This document shows, piece by piece, positions 44,345 through 52,955 of a stretch of DNA of 64,000 nucleotides. The stretch's first letter is position 1. The number at the start of each line of letters is the position of its first letter. The stretch is taken from NCBI RefSeq assembly GCF_013407955.1, contig NZ_JACCBU010000001.1:4154001-4218000 (forward strand), written 5' to 3'. The notes below the pieces were generated by a model, which worked only from the letters and a program-made list of their open reading frames with translations, ran no database searches and was not told the origin of the DNA. The DNA comes from Microlunatus parietis (GTDB lineage: Bacteria > Actinomycetota > Actinomycetes > Propionibacteriales > Propionibacteriaceae). A program made the position numbers and the translations under genes.

Positions 44345-45002
44345 TCTTGTTGGCCGCCCGGCACTGAGCCCGGAGCCGGTCCAGGCCGGGCCCGCTCAGT
44401 TCGTCGGCGTACGAGGGACGACCGCCCATCACCAGCGCGAGCGCGAGCGTCGGCCCGGAGACGAGCGGACCGGCGCCGGCCTCGAACGGCCCGTCCGTCG
44501 CGGTCAGCCGGAGCCCCGTGATCGTCTTCCGGCTCGGCACCGTGAAATCGGTCCGGGCCAGGAACACGGCCAGCACGGTCGTGGTCTCGATCGGCGGGGT
44601 GGTCGGGATGCCGAGCGGCCGCCGGATGTCCTGGGCGTGGATGATCACCTCGCCGAGCGTGCCCTCCGCGGGCGGCCCGAGCCGTGGGCCCTTCCGATCG
44701 GCCGCCGCCCGGAACCACGCCAACGTCTCGGCCGGAGTGCCGCCGAGCTGTTCGGCGAGCCTTGCGTCGTTGTGCCGCGCGAAGTCGAACCCGGCCGCGA
44801 CGACGCTGCGGATCCAGCGGAACGGCGTGGTGACGGCGCCCGCGGTCAGGTGGGCGACCACCTCGGCCACCGTCCAGCGTCGGCACAGGGTCGGCTGCTG
44901 CCACTGCGCCTCGCTGAGCGCGGCGAGGTCGTCGGCGAGCGCCAGCCGCTCCGCGGTCACGGCACGCCAGAGTTCGTCGGTGGTCATCGATGGCTTGATC
45001 AT
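44334..45002 (-). CDS. Maleylpyruvate isomerase/DinB-like protein
   Basis: A 222-residue protein of the mycothiol-dependent maleylpyruvate isomerase N-terminal/DinB four-helix fold. CRRWTVAEVVAHLTAG and GEVIIHAQDIRRPLG carry the three conserved His positions expected to bind metal. It is the TIGR03083/TIGR03085-like group, common in actinomycetes that use mycothiol. ATG 45002 has GGTGAG just upstream; ATG 44987 is an alternative. Convergent with the LysE gene. Confidence 0.82.
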   Translation of the reverse strand: MIKPSMTTDELWRAVTAERLALADDLAALSEAQWQQPTLCRRWTVAEVVAHLTAGAVTTPFRWIRSVVAAGFDFARHNDARLAEQLGGTPAETLAWFRAAADRKGPRLGPPAEGTLGEVIIHAQDIRRPLGIPTTPPIETTTVLAVFLARTDFTVPSRKTITGLRLTATDGPFEAGAGPLVSGPTLALALVMGGRPSYADELSGPGLDRLRAQCRAANKITE

Positions 45003-45067
45003 GTCTCACCGGACCGCGGGACCGGGCGGGAATTCGTCGCCTGGCTGATGTGATCCGGGTCGCAGGG

Positions 45068-45967
45068 TCAGCCGGCCGCGCCGAGGAACAGCGAGACGAT
45101 CAGGGCGACCACCACGGTGTTGTACGCGAACGTGACGACGCTGTGCACGGTCACCGTACGGCGCATCGAACGGCGCTCGATCGCGACGTCGGAGGTCGCG
45201 AACGTGGTGCCGACCTGCACGGCCAGGTAGATGTAGTCGGAGAACTCCGGCGGCCCGTCCCGCTCCTCGCCGGGGAAGACCAGCTGCCGGTCGTTGCTGT
45301 TCTCCCGGGCGTAGTGCTCGGCGTACGTGATCGCGATGACCAGCCAGGAGCAGAGCACCACGCCGAACGTCAGCCCGACCACCGGCAGGTTGCCGTGCAG
45401 TTCCTCCGACATCGCGAACACGACCACCGCGACGAGGGAGGCGATGCAGAGGCTCACGGAACCGGCCGGACCGCTGGCCAGCAACAGCAGCTCCAGCACC
45501 CGGCGCCGCTCCCGGCCCTCCGGGCTCTCCCGGAACCAGAGCGCCAACGTCGCGCCGTCCGCGCGGCCGAACGTCACCAGCGTCGTAGCGAGGTAGATCA
45601 CGCTGTAGCCGATCCAGAACGCCAGGTAGAGCACCGCGACCCCCGCCGGCCCGGTGACCTGCTCGACCGTGAACGTCCCCTGCCGCACCCCGGCCATCGC
45701 TCCGATCAGGAACGCCGCCGTCACTCCGACCCCGGCCACGAGCAGGGCCAGCCCGATCCGGGCCCACTCCGACCGCAGCCGCGGCATCCGGTTCGTTGCG
45801 ACGGAAGGCTCTTGCGGCGGCAGCCGGTCGCCGGTTGGCTCCACCGCTCCGGAGCCTGTACGGGGAGCGAAGGCGTCGCTGCCGATACCGCCCATCGTGG
45901 CGTCCGATCCCCGCGGAACGGAAGCGTCGCCGACAGGGTCCGCGTTTCGCCGATCCGCCTCGCTCAT
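45068..45967 (-). CDS. DUF1345-family membrane protein
   Basis: A 299-residue protein. An acidic/Pro-rich N-terminal 60 residues are followed by six or seven hydrophobic segments; EFSDYIYLAVQVGTTFATSD is the hallmark of DUF1345. ATG 45967 follows GGGAGG; a longer reading is unlikely because it enters the repeat region. The family function is unknown. It is the last gene before the repeat-rich desert. Confidence 0.85.
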   Translation of the reverse strand: MSEADRRNADPVGDASVPRGSDATMGGIGSDAFAPRTGSGAVEPTGDRLPPQEPSVATNRMPRLRSEWARIGLALLVAGVGVTAAFLIGAMAGVRQGTFTVEQVTGPAGVAVLYLAFWIGYSVIYLATTLVTFGRADGATLALWFRESPEGRERRRVLELLLLASGPAGSVSLCIASLVAVVVFAMSEELHGNLPVVGLTFGVVLCSWLVIAITYAEHYARENSNDRQLVFPGEERDGPPEFSDYIYLAVQVGTTFATSDVAIERRSMRRTVTVHSVVTFAYNTVVVALIVSLFLGAAG

Positions 45968-46081
45968 CACCCTCCCTCGTACCGGCCGCATCCTAGGCGC
46001 TGCTCCGAAGCGCAGATGAACTGCCATCGAGGGCGCCTGCCACGCGCACCCGAGCGGACCCCCTGCCCGACTCCGTCACCC

Positions 46082-46347
46082 CGGCCCCGCGCCACGAAGT
46101 CGTGCGCGAGGGCAACCCCCCGCTCCGGCCCGCCCGGCCCCGCGCCACGAGCTGGCGAGGGCCGAACCCGCACGAGGTCGCGCGCGGTCCGCCCCGCCAC
46201 GAGGTCGCGCGAGGGGGACCTTCCGGCTCCGGCCCGCCCGGCCCCGCGCCACCAGCCGGCGCGGGCCGGCCCCGCCAGGAGGTCGCGCGGGGTCCGCCCC
46301 GCCACGAGGTCGCGCGAGGGGGACCTTCCGGCTTCGGCCCGCCCGGC
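46082..46347. repeat. Tandem array 1: about 105-bp units
   Basis: Three imperfect units, period 104-105 bp (for example CTCCGGCCCGCCCGGCCCCG at 46123 and again at 46227; GGTCCGCCCCGCCACGAGGT at 46186 and 46291). Open frames exist on both strands, but the repeats explain them and no gene start or family match is seen. Confidence 0.75.
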
Positions 46348-46358
46348 TGACCCGCCGG

Positions 46359-47112
46359 CGATCCCCGCAGCAGCCCAACCCGGACCGCCGCGTCCCGTGA
46401 TCCGTGCCTGACACGTCGGCGCTGGCGGGCGCCCATAGCGGCTGGCCCGCCCCGCACCTCCCGGCGCTCGGCCCCAACTCTTCCGACGTCCGACTGCACC
46501 TCTTCGGCGGTCGGTCCAAGCCCACGCAGCCGACGCCCGGCCCACGCCTCTGACGTCCGGCCGGACCGGCTCCGCGGTCGGCCCCGGCCCAGAACTCGAC
46601 CAGCCACCCGGCAGGCAGCCGACCCGGCCGGCATCCGCAGACAGCCGACTCGGGCGGCGATCCCGCAGCAGCCCAACCCGGACCGCCGCATCCGTGATCC
46701 GAGCCTGACACCTCGGCGCTGGCAGCGGCTGGCCCGCCCCCGCACTCCCGGCGCTCGGCACCTCTTCTGACGCCGGCCCACGTCCCTGCCGTCCTGCCGG
46801 ACCTCCTCCGCGGTCGGCCCGGCCAGAACCCGACCAGCCACCCCGCAGTCAGCCCGACCCGGCCGGCATCCCGCAGGCAGCCGACTCGGGCGGCGATCCC
46901 GCAGCAGCCCAACCCGGACCGCCGCATCCCGTGATCCCGAGCCCGACACCTCGGCGCTGGCAGGCCCCTCTAGCGGCTGGCCCGCCCCCGCGCACTCCCG
47001 GCGCTCGACCCCAACTCTTCCGACGTCCGGCTGCACCTCTTCCGCGGTCGGCCGAAGCCCATGCAGCCGACGCCCGGCCCAGGCCCCTGACGTCCGGCCG
47101 GACCTCCTCCGC
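46359..47112. repeat. Tandem array 2: 236-299-bp units
   Basis: Three long units begin with CGATCC(C)CGCAGCAGCCCA at 46359, 46658 and 46894 and share blocks such as CCCGGACCGCCGC, CGGCGCTGGC and AGCGGCTGGCCCGCC. They differ by internal insertions and deletions, so this is an old array. No coding sequence is supported. Confidence 0.75.
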
Positions 47113-47140
47113 GACCCCCCCGAACCTGCGAACCGTGGGT

Positions 47141-47190
47141 TTGTCGACAATCCCGCGGCTTTCGCGCGTTTCGAGGTGGGAAAGTCGACA
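47141..47190. repeat. GTCGAC-bounded repeat, copy 1
   Basis: The palindrome TTGTCGACAA and a second GTCGACA 42 bp later enclose a segment related to 47447-47497 (shared CTTTCG and TTTCGAGGT blocks). Confidence 0.6.
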
Positions 47191-47446
47191 CCCCGCGCTC
47201 CGAGGCCCGCGAGTGCACTGACTGGACTCGTTTGGCATCTCCAAACGCGATCTGGTTGCCACAATCGTCCACTCGATACCGGACTGGCCGACTCGGTGGG
47301 AGGGGACGCCGCCGCGTGAGCGGCAAGTCCCGGACGCGCGGTTGGTCGGGTACGGAGCCCGCCGCCGCGCGATTGCGGTGTCCACCGCGTCGTCGACCGG
47401 GTGACATCGAGGTCGGCAGCGCCCCGATCCCGCAGGAAGCGTGCGG

Positions 47447-47497
47447 TTGTCGACAATGCCACGACTTTCGGCAATTTCGAGGTAGGAATGTCGACAA
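47447..47497. repeat. GTCGAC-bounded repeat, copy 2
   Basis: TTGTCGACAA at 47447 and TGTCGACAA at 47489, also 42 bp apart, with CTTTCG and ATTTCGAGGT between. Same element as copy 1 in the same orientation, 306 bp downstream. Confidence 0.6.
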
Positions 47498-47935
47498 CCA
47501 CACGCGGTTCGGCTGGCCCGACAGGCAGCCCGTCCGGGCCGACCCGCGTGCCCTTGACTGGCAGCGACCGCCTCCGTCTGCGGACCCGTTCGCAGCCAGG
47601 TCCCGTCGTGCCGTGCCGACCCGGCCAAGCTCGCCGAGTGTGTCGAAACGGACGCTCGAAATCGATTTCACAGGGTCGTAACGTCACACTCGACGACTTG
47701 GGAGGGCGCCGCGGGCGCGCAGTGGTGCGAACGCGGGTTGACGGCGGCGGGATGACGTGGACAGTCGCCTGGCTTTGTGTGTGCCGTTGCCCGAGGTCCT
47801 TCTTTGCTGCGATCTTGCTGCTCGCCTTTCACGTTGTTGGCCCAACCGCCCATCCCGCACCGCCCCGACCTGGCCGCTTCGCCGTACCCGGACCTCGCCG
47901 GCCTCCGGCTCGCCGCCGCGAACCGAATGGCACTT

Positions 47936-48260
47936 CCGGCGTCGCCCCAACCGACAGTTTCGCCGTCCCCGAATCCGCGGATTGTTGCCCGTCCGCGAAC
48001 CCGCCGATTTCTGCCCGTCCCTCGCCGCCGGCTGGCCGAGCTGTTCCGCGCCGTACTCGGGTCGGCCGCGTCGCCGTTCCTGGCCCGCCGGTCTGCTGGC
48101 CTTCCCTTGCCGCCGGCTGGCCTACCTGTCCCGCGCCGTGTTCGACTCGGCCGCGTCGCCGTTCGTGACCCGCCGATCTGCTGTTCATTCCTCGCCGCCG
48201 CTGACCGAGCCCCTGCGGCACTCCGCCCGGGCACGATGTGCACCCATTCCAGGTCACCGG
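47936..48260. repeat. Tandem array 3: 85-bp units before the dnaK promoter
   Basis: Units start with CTCGCCGCCG, CTTGCCGCCG and CTCGCCGCCG at 48021, 48106 and 48191 (exactly 85 bp apart), with a more diverged unit from about 47936. Shared inner blocks include GCGCCGT and TCGGCCGCGTCGCCGTTC. The array ends just before the first HAIR site. Confidence 0.7.
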
Positions 48261-48267
48261 ACATAGG

Positions 48268-48288
48268 GTTGAGTCTTCTCGGCTCAAC
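48268..48288. promoter_or_regulatory. HAIR site 1 upstream of dnaK
   Basis: GTTGAGT-N7-GCTCAAC matches the HspR-associated inverted repeat with one changed base; it is the most upstream of three. Confidence 0.8.
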
Positions 48289-48319
48289 CGATTTGTGTTC
48301 GACGCCACTGGGTTGCATA

Positions 48320-48340
48320 GTTGAGTGCGGCAGACTCAAC
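48320..48340. promoter_or_regulatory. HAIR site 2 upstream of dnaK
   Basis: GTTGAGT-N7-ACTCAAC, perfect symmetric arms. It covers the probable -35 (TTGAGT, 48321-48326). Confidence 0.9.
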
Positions 48341-48349
48341 CACTAAGTT
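48321..48349 (+). promoter_or_regulatory. Probable dnaK promoter
   Basis: -35 TTGAGT (48321-48326), 17-bp spacer, -10 TAAGTT (48344-48349). Both boxes lie within HAIR sites 2 and 3, so HspR binding would block RNA polymerase. Confidence 0.65.
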
Positions 48350-48367
48350 GAGTGCCGAAGACTCAAG
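48347..48367. promoter_or_regulatory. HAIR site 3 upstream of dnaK
   Basis: GTTGAGT-N7-ACTCAAG, the closest match to the HAIR consensus, overlapping the -10 box and ending 31 bp before the start codon. Confidence 0.9.
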
Positions 48368-48398
48368 CGTTGCAGCAGTTCATACGGAGGAAACAACC

Positions 48399-50282
48399 AT
48401 GGCTCGTGCAGTCGGTATCGACCTCGGGACGACCAACTCGGTCGTCGCGGTTCTCGAAGGTGGCGAACCCACCGTCATCCCCAACGCCGAGGGCTCGCGT
48501 ACGACGCCGTCGGTCGTCGCCTTCGCCAAGGGCGGAGAGGTGCTGGTCGGCGAGGTCGCCAAGCGCCAGGCCGTCACCAACGTCGACCGTACGATCCGCT
48601 CGGTCAAGCGCCACATGGGCACCGACTGGAGCACGCAGATCGACGACAAGAACTACAAGCCGCAGCAGATCAGCGCGTTCGTGCTGCAGAAGCTGAAGCG
48701 GGACGCCGAGGCCTACCTGGGCGAGCAGGTCACCAACGCGGTGATCACCGTCCCGGCCTACTTCTCCGACGCCGAGCGGCAGGCGACCAAGGAGGCGGGC
48801 GAGATCGCGGGCCTGACGGTCGACCGGATCATCAACGAGCCGACCGCCGCGGCGCTGGCGTACGGCCTGGACAAGGGCGACACCGAGCAGACCATCCTGG
48901 TCTTCGACCTCGGTGGCGGCACGTTCGACGTGTCCCTGCTGGAGATCGGCGACGGCGTCTTCGAGGTGAAGGCCACCAAGGGCGACAACCGGCTCGGCGG
49001 CGACGACTGGGACAGCCGGGTCGTCGACTGGCTGGTGAAGCAGTTCAAGAACAAGAACGGCACCGACCTGTCCCAGGACAAGATCGCCCGGCAGCGGCTG
49101 CAGGAGGCCGCGGAGAAGGCCAAGATCGAGTTGTCCTCGGCCAGCGAGACCCAGATCAACCTGCCGTACATCACGTTGGGCGAGTCCGGTCCGCTGCACC
49201 TGGAGGAGAAGCTGACCCGGGCCGAGTTCCAGCGGCTGACCCAGGATCTGCTGGATCGCTGCCGCGCGCCGTTCAACGCGGTGATCGAGGACGCCGGGAT
49301 CTCGATCGGCAAGATCGATCACGTGATCTTGGTCGGCGGCTCGACCCGGATGCCCGCCGTTGTTGATCTTGTCAAGGAACTGACCGGCGGCAAGGAGCCG
49401 CACAAGGGTGTCAACCCGGACGAGGTCGTCGCGCTCGGCGCCAGCCTGCAGGCCGGTGTGCTGAAGGGCGAGGTCAAGGACGTCCTGCTGCTCGACGTCA
49501 CCCCGCTGAGCCTCGGCATCGAGACCAAGGGCGGCGTGATGACCAAGATCATCGAGCGCAACACGACGATCCCGACCAAGCGGTCCGAGGTGTTCACCAC
49601 GGCCGACGACAACCAGCCGTCGGTGATGATCCAGGTCTACCAGGGCGAGCGTGACTTCGCCCGGGACAACAAGTCGCTCGGCAACTTCGAGCTGACCGGC
49701 CTGCCGCCGGCCCCGCGCGGCGTGCCGCAGATCGAGGTCGCCTTCGACATCGACGCCAACGGCATCGTGCACGTCCACGCGAAGGACCTGGCCACCGGCA
49801 AGGAACAGTCGATGACGGTCACCGGCGGTTCCGCGCTGGGCAAGGACGAGATCGACAAGATGGTCAAGGAGGCCGAGTCGCACGCGGAGGAGGACCGCAA
49901 GCGGCGCGAGGCGGTCGAGCTGCGCAACGAGGCCGACGCGCTGGTCTTCCGGACCGAGAAGCTGCTCAGCGAGAACGCCGACAAGATCGACGACGACACC
50001 AAGAAGCCGGTCGAGGAGGCCATCACCGAGGTGAAGTCCGCGCTCGAGGGCGAGGACAACGACCGGGTCAAGGCCGCCGTCGACAAGCTGAACCAGACCA
50101 GCGCCGCGCTGGGTGAGGCCATGTACAAGGCCGCCCAGGCGCAGCAGCAGGCCGAGGGTGCGCCGGCCGACGGTGCCCCGACGGACGGTCAGTCCGGCAC
50201 CTCGAACGCGGGCGAGGACGACGTGGTGGACGCCGAGATCGTCGACGAGGAGAAGCCGAACGACGCGAGTGATGCCAAGTGA
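48399..50282 (+). CDS. dnaK: Chaperone DnaK (Hsp70)
   Basis: A 627-residue Hsp70. ARAVGIDLGTTNSVVAVLEG opens the ATPase domain, with IINEPTAAALAYGLDKG, FDLGGGTFDVSLLEIGDGVF and ILVGGSTRMPAV as the phosphate and adenosine motifs. The linker DVLLLDVTPLSLGIETKGG and the substrate-binding domain follow; the tail is Gln/Ala/Gly/Asp-rich. ATG 48399 has GGAGG at 48386-48390; an in-frame upstream extension lies over the HAIR operators and is rejected. First gene of the HspR-controlled operon; its stop overlaps grpE by 4 bp. Confidence 0.98.
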   Translation: MARAVGIDLGTTNSVVAVLEGGEPTVIPNAEGSRTTPSVVAFAKGGEVLVGEVAKRQAVTNVDRTIRSVKRHMGTDWSTQIDDKNYKPQQISAFVLQKLKRDAEAYLGEQVTNAVITVPAYFSDAERQATKEAGEIAGLTVDRIINEPTAAALAYGLDKGDTEQTILVFDLGGGTFDVSLLEIGDGVFEVKATKGDNRLGGDDWDSRVVDWLVKQFKNKNGTDLSQDKIARQRLQEAAEKAKIELSSASETQINLPYITLGESGPLHLEEKLTRAEFQRLTQDLLDRCRAPFNAVIEDAGISIGKIDHVILVGGSTRMPAVVDLVKELTGGKEPHKGVNPDEVVALGASLQAGVLKGEVKDVLLLDVTPLSLGIETKGGVMTKIIERNTTIPTKRSEVFTTADDNQPSVMIQVYQGERDFARDNKSLGNFELTGLPPAPRGVPQIEVAFDIDANGIVHVHAKDLATGKEQSMTVTGGSALGKDEIDKMVKEAESHAEEDRKRREAVELRNEADALVFRTEKLLSENADKIDDDTKKPVEEAITEVKSALEGEDNDRVKAAVDKLNQTSAALGEAMYKAAQAQQQAEGAPADGAPTDGQSGTSNAGEDDVVDAEIVDEEKPNDASDAK

Positions 50283-51010
50283 GTCCAGCCGATCCTCGCG
50301 AAGAAGGCGAGCCCGACGGCCCGGTGATCCGGGACAAGCGCCGGATCGACCCGGAGACCTATGAGGTACGAGAGCCGAAGGAGACTTCGGCCCCCGGCGG
50401 GTCCGAGCCGGCCGGTCAGCCCGGTCAGCCCGTCGGGGCCGCCGCCCCCACGGACCAGCCGGCGGCCACCGAGCAGAATGGTGAAGTGACCGAACTGAAG
50501 ACCGCGCTGGCCGAGCGCACCGCCGACCTGCAGCGACTCCAGGCCGAGTACATCAACTACAAGCGCCGGGTGGACCGGGACCGTGACCTGGTCCGGGCGC
50601 TGGCGGTCGAGAACGTGTTCCGCGACCTGCTCGGCGTACTGGACGACATCCGTTCGGCGCGCGAGCACGAGGAACTCACCGGCGGCTTCAAGGCGGTCGC
50701 CGAGGAGGTGCAGCGGGTCGCCGGCAAGTACGGGCTCGAACCGTTCGGCGCGAAGGGCGACCCGTTCGACCCGCACGTCCACGAGGCCCTGATGCACGTA
50801 CCGGCGCAGCCGGGCGTCACGGCGGAGGCCGCGACCGGCCCGGTCTGCGTGGAGATCCTGCAGCCGGGTTACAAGATCGGCGACCGGGTGATCCGGCCGG
50901 CCCGGGTCGCGGTGGCCGATCCGCCGGACGGCGACGCGGCGGCCGAGGCTCCCGGTCAGGATCAACAGGTTCAAGATCAACCGGTTCAAGATCAGCAACC
51001 GGATGCCTGA
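50279..51010 (+). CDS. grpE: Nucleotide exchange factor GrpE
   Basis: A 243-residue GrpE. The long acidic N-terminus is followed by the coiled-coil and KRRVDRDRD region, and the C-terminal beta domain contains GDPFDPHVHEALMHVPA and VCVEILQPGYKIGDRVIRPA, the family signature. GTG 50279 overlaps the dnaK stop (GTGA). The last 25 residues are a Gln-rich repeat, DQQVQDQPVQDQQ, not usual for GrpE. It releases ADP from DnaK. Confidence 0.97.
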   Translation: MSPADPREEGEPDGPVIRDKRRIDPETYEVREPKETSAPGGSEPAGQPGQPVGAAAPTDQPAATEQNGEVTELKTALAERTADLQRLQAEYINYKRRVDRDRDLVRALAVENVFRDLLGVLDDIRSAREHEELTGGFKAVAEEVQRVAGKYGLEPFGAKGDPFDPHVHEALMHVPAQPGVTAEAATGPVCVEILQPGYKIGDRVIRPARVAVADPPDGDAAAEAPGQDQQVQDQPVQDQQPDA

Positions 51011-51067
51011 TCCTTCCTTGCGCCGCGGGATGATCATGGAAGACAACAGCGGAGGAGGGGGTCGTCG

Positions 51068-52234
51068 GTGAGCACGAAGGACTGGCTCGAAAAGGACTAT
51101 TACAAGGTCCTCGGCGTCTCCTCCGACGCGAAGCCCGAGGAGATCAAGAAGGCGTACCGGAAGCTGGCCCGGGAGAACCACCCCGACGCCAACCCCGGCA
51201 ACGCCGAGGCCGAACGCAAGTTCAAGGAGGTCTCCGAGGCCAACGACGTGCTGTCCGACTCGGCCAAGCGCAAGGAGTACGACGACGCGCGCCGGCTGTT
51301 CGGCAACGGCGGCTTCCGGTTCCCGCGCAGCGGCGGTCCGGGCGGGCCGTCGGTGGACGACCTGTTCCGCAACGCCGGCGGCGACGGCGGGATCGGCGAC
51401 CTGTTCGGCGGGCTGTTCGGCGGCAACGCCACCCGGACCCGGACCACGACCAGCCGTGGTCCGCGCCGGGGCAGCGACGTCGAGGGCGAGGTGACGATCG
51501 ACTTCACCGAGTCGGTGGACGGCGTGACGGTCGCCATGCAGATGGTGTCCGACGCGGCGTGCGGTGCCTGTCACGGCACCGGCGCGAAGGCCGGCACCGT
51601 GCCGCGGGTCTGCCCGACCTGTGAGGGCAGCGGCATGCAGACCTCCACGTCGGGCGGTGTCTTCGCGGTGACCGAGCCGTGCCGGGACTGCCGGGGCCGG
51701 GGCATGGTGGTCGACGACCCGTGCCCGGTCTGCCACGGTTCCGGTCGCGGCAAGTCGACCAAGTCGATGCAGGTACGGATTCCGGCGGGCGTCACCGACG
51801 GCCAGCGGATCCGGCTGAAGGGCCGCGGCGGGGCCGGCGAGAACGGTGGCGCCGCCGGCGATCTCTACGTCGTGGTCCACGTCCGGCCGCACCCGATCTT
51901 CGGGCGCAGCGGCGACAACCTCACCCTGACGGCTCCGGTCACGTTCCCGGAGGCGGCGCTGGGCGCCGAGATCGAGGTGCCGACCCTGGGCGCGGCGCCG
52001 GTCCGGCTGAAGATCCCGGCCGGTACGCCGAACGGGCGCACGTTCCGGGTCCGCGGCCGCGGGTCGAGCAAGCGGGACGGCACCAAGGGGGACCTGCTGG
52101 TCACCGTCGAGGTCGTGGTCCCGGACCAGCTCGACGACGCGGCCCGCCAGGCCCTCGAGTCGTACGCCAGCGCACTGGGCCCGGCCAACCCCAGGGCCCG
52201 GCTGCTCGCCGAGGCCGCCGGGGCGGGCGGGTGA
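51068..52234 (+). CDS. dnaJ: Co-chaperone DnaJ
   Basis: A 388-residue type I Hsp40. The J domain (DYYKVLGVSSDAKPEEIKKA) contains the HPD motif in NHPDAN. A Gly/Phe-rich stretch is followed by four zinc-binding CxxCxGxG units (CGACHGTG, CPTCEGSG, CRDCRGRG, CPVCHGSG) and the C-terminal substrate-binding domains. GTG 51068 follows GGAGGAGGGG. It delivers substrates to DnaK; it lies 57 bp after grpE and 6 bp before hspR. Confidence 0.97.
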   Translation: MSTKDWLEKDYYKVLGVSSDAKPEEIKKAYRKLARENHPDANPGNAEAERKFKEVSEANDVLSDSAKRKEYDDARRLFGNGGFRFPRSGGPGGPSVDDLFRNAGGDGGIGDLFGGLFGGNATRTRTTTSRGPRRGSDVEGEVTIDFTESVDGVTVAMQMVSDAACGACHGTGAKAGTVPRVCPTCEGSGMQTSTSGGVFAVTEPCRDCRGRGMVVDDPCPVCHGSGRGKSTKSMQVRIPAGVTDGQRIRLKGRGGAGENGGAAGDLYVVVHVRPHPIFGRSGDNLTLTAPVTFPEAALGAEIEVPTLGAAPVRLKIPAGTPNGRTFRVRGRGSSKRDGTKGDLLVTVEVVVPDQLDDAARQALESYASALGPANPRARLLAEAAGAGG

Positions 52235-52240
52235 TCGACG

Positions 52241-52660
52241 ATGGGCGTGAACCTTCCCCAGCGGATCGACAACGACGCACCGGTGTTCGTAATCTCGGTG
52301 GCCGCCGGCCTGGCCGGGATGCATCCGCAGACCCTGCGCAGTTATGACCGGATGGGCCTCGTCTCGCCGCGCCGCACGGCGGGCCGGGGCCGCCGGTACT
52401 CGGCCCGCGACATCGCCAAGTTGCGGCTGATCCAACGACTCAGCCAGGACGAGGGGATCAACCTCGAGGGGATCCGGCGGATCCTCGAGCTGGAGAACGA
52501 GGTCGAGGAGTTGCGCGCGCGGGTGAACGAGCTCGCCGCGCTGCTCGCCTCGGACCGGGCCAGCTCGACTGCGCGCCGGGTGTTCACCGCCGACCCGATC
52601 GGCGGGGTCCACCTCGGCCGCACCGGACGCCGCCCACCCCGCGCGCTCCCCGGCCGCTGA
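52241..52660 (+). CDS. hspR: Heat-shock repressor HspR (MerR family)
   Basis: A 139-residue MerR-type repressor. VFVISVAAGLAGMHPQTLRS and YDRMGLVSPRRTAGRGRRYS form the winged helix, followed by a dimerisation coiled coil (LEGIRRILELENEVEELRAR). The usual hydrophobic C-terminal tail is replaced by a basic GRTGRRPPRALPGR. It binds the HAIR operators found upstream of dnaK and clpB in this window, with DnaK as co-repressor. It closes the operon 6 bp after dnaJ. Confidence 0.96.
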   Translation: MGVNLPQRIDNDAPVFVISVAAGLAGMHPQTLRSYDRMGLVSPRRTAGRGRRYSARDIAKLRLIQRLSQDEGINLEGIRRILELENEVEELRARVNELAALLASDRASSTARRVFTADPIGGVHLGRTGRRPPRALPGR

Positions 52661-52767
52661 ACCGGATCGAGCGGGCTCGCGCGGCGCGGTGACTCTCGTC
52701 GAGCGGACGATGTGACCGACAGATCCCGCCGATCCGCTGATGGCGCCCACCTCACGACCCGACCGCT

Positions 52768-52803
52768 GTGGATTTTCGCCGCGTCTGACCGGCCGAAATT
52801 CAC
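52768..52803. terminator. Hairpin after the dnaK operon (diverged 13/10/13 copy)
   Basis: Arms GTGGATTTTCGCC and GGCCGAAATTCAC with a 10-nt loop, 108 bp past the hspR stop. Three arm positions differ from perfect pairing; the layout matches the perfect hairpin at 25973-26008. The rest of the 295-bp gap (52661-52955) shows no gene. Confidence 0.55.
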
Positions 52804-52955
52804 TCCGGTCGAGCGCAGCACCGCAAGATCCCTCCTCCACCCGGTGGCGATCATCGCAACCCGACGGAACTGATTCTCGCTACGCCGTGCGGCGGGTCGG
52901 CGGCGCGATTACCGTAACGACTGCCCGACCAAGGACGCTCCGGAAGGATCCGCCG

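Noticed and set aside
45993..47687. 564-codon minus-strand frame with RATSWRG-like repeats
   Set aside because: Entirely explained by tandem DNA repeats of non-coding character; no start signal, no family, and other frames are equally open.
46082..48260. Possible CRISPR array
   Set aside because: Periods are 85 to about 300 bp, whole units are repeated without unique spacers, and no cas gene is nearby.
48321..48398. N-terminal extension of DnaK in the same frame
   Set aside because: It would be encoded by the HAIR operators and promoter; the ATG at 48399 has a good ribosome-binding site and matches the family N-terminus.
50189..52840. 883-codon minus-strand frame across grpE, dnaJ and hspR
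   Set aside because: It spans three well-recognised genes on the other strand and has no domain of its own.
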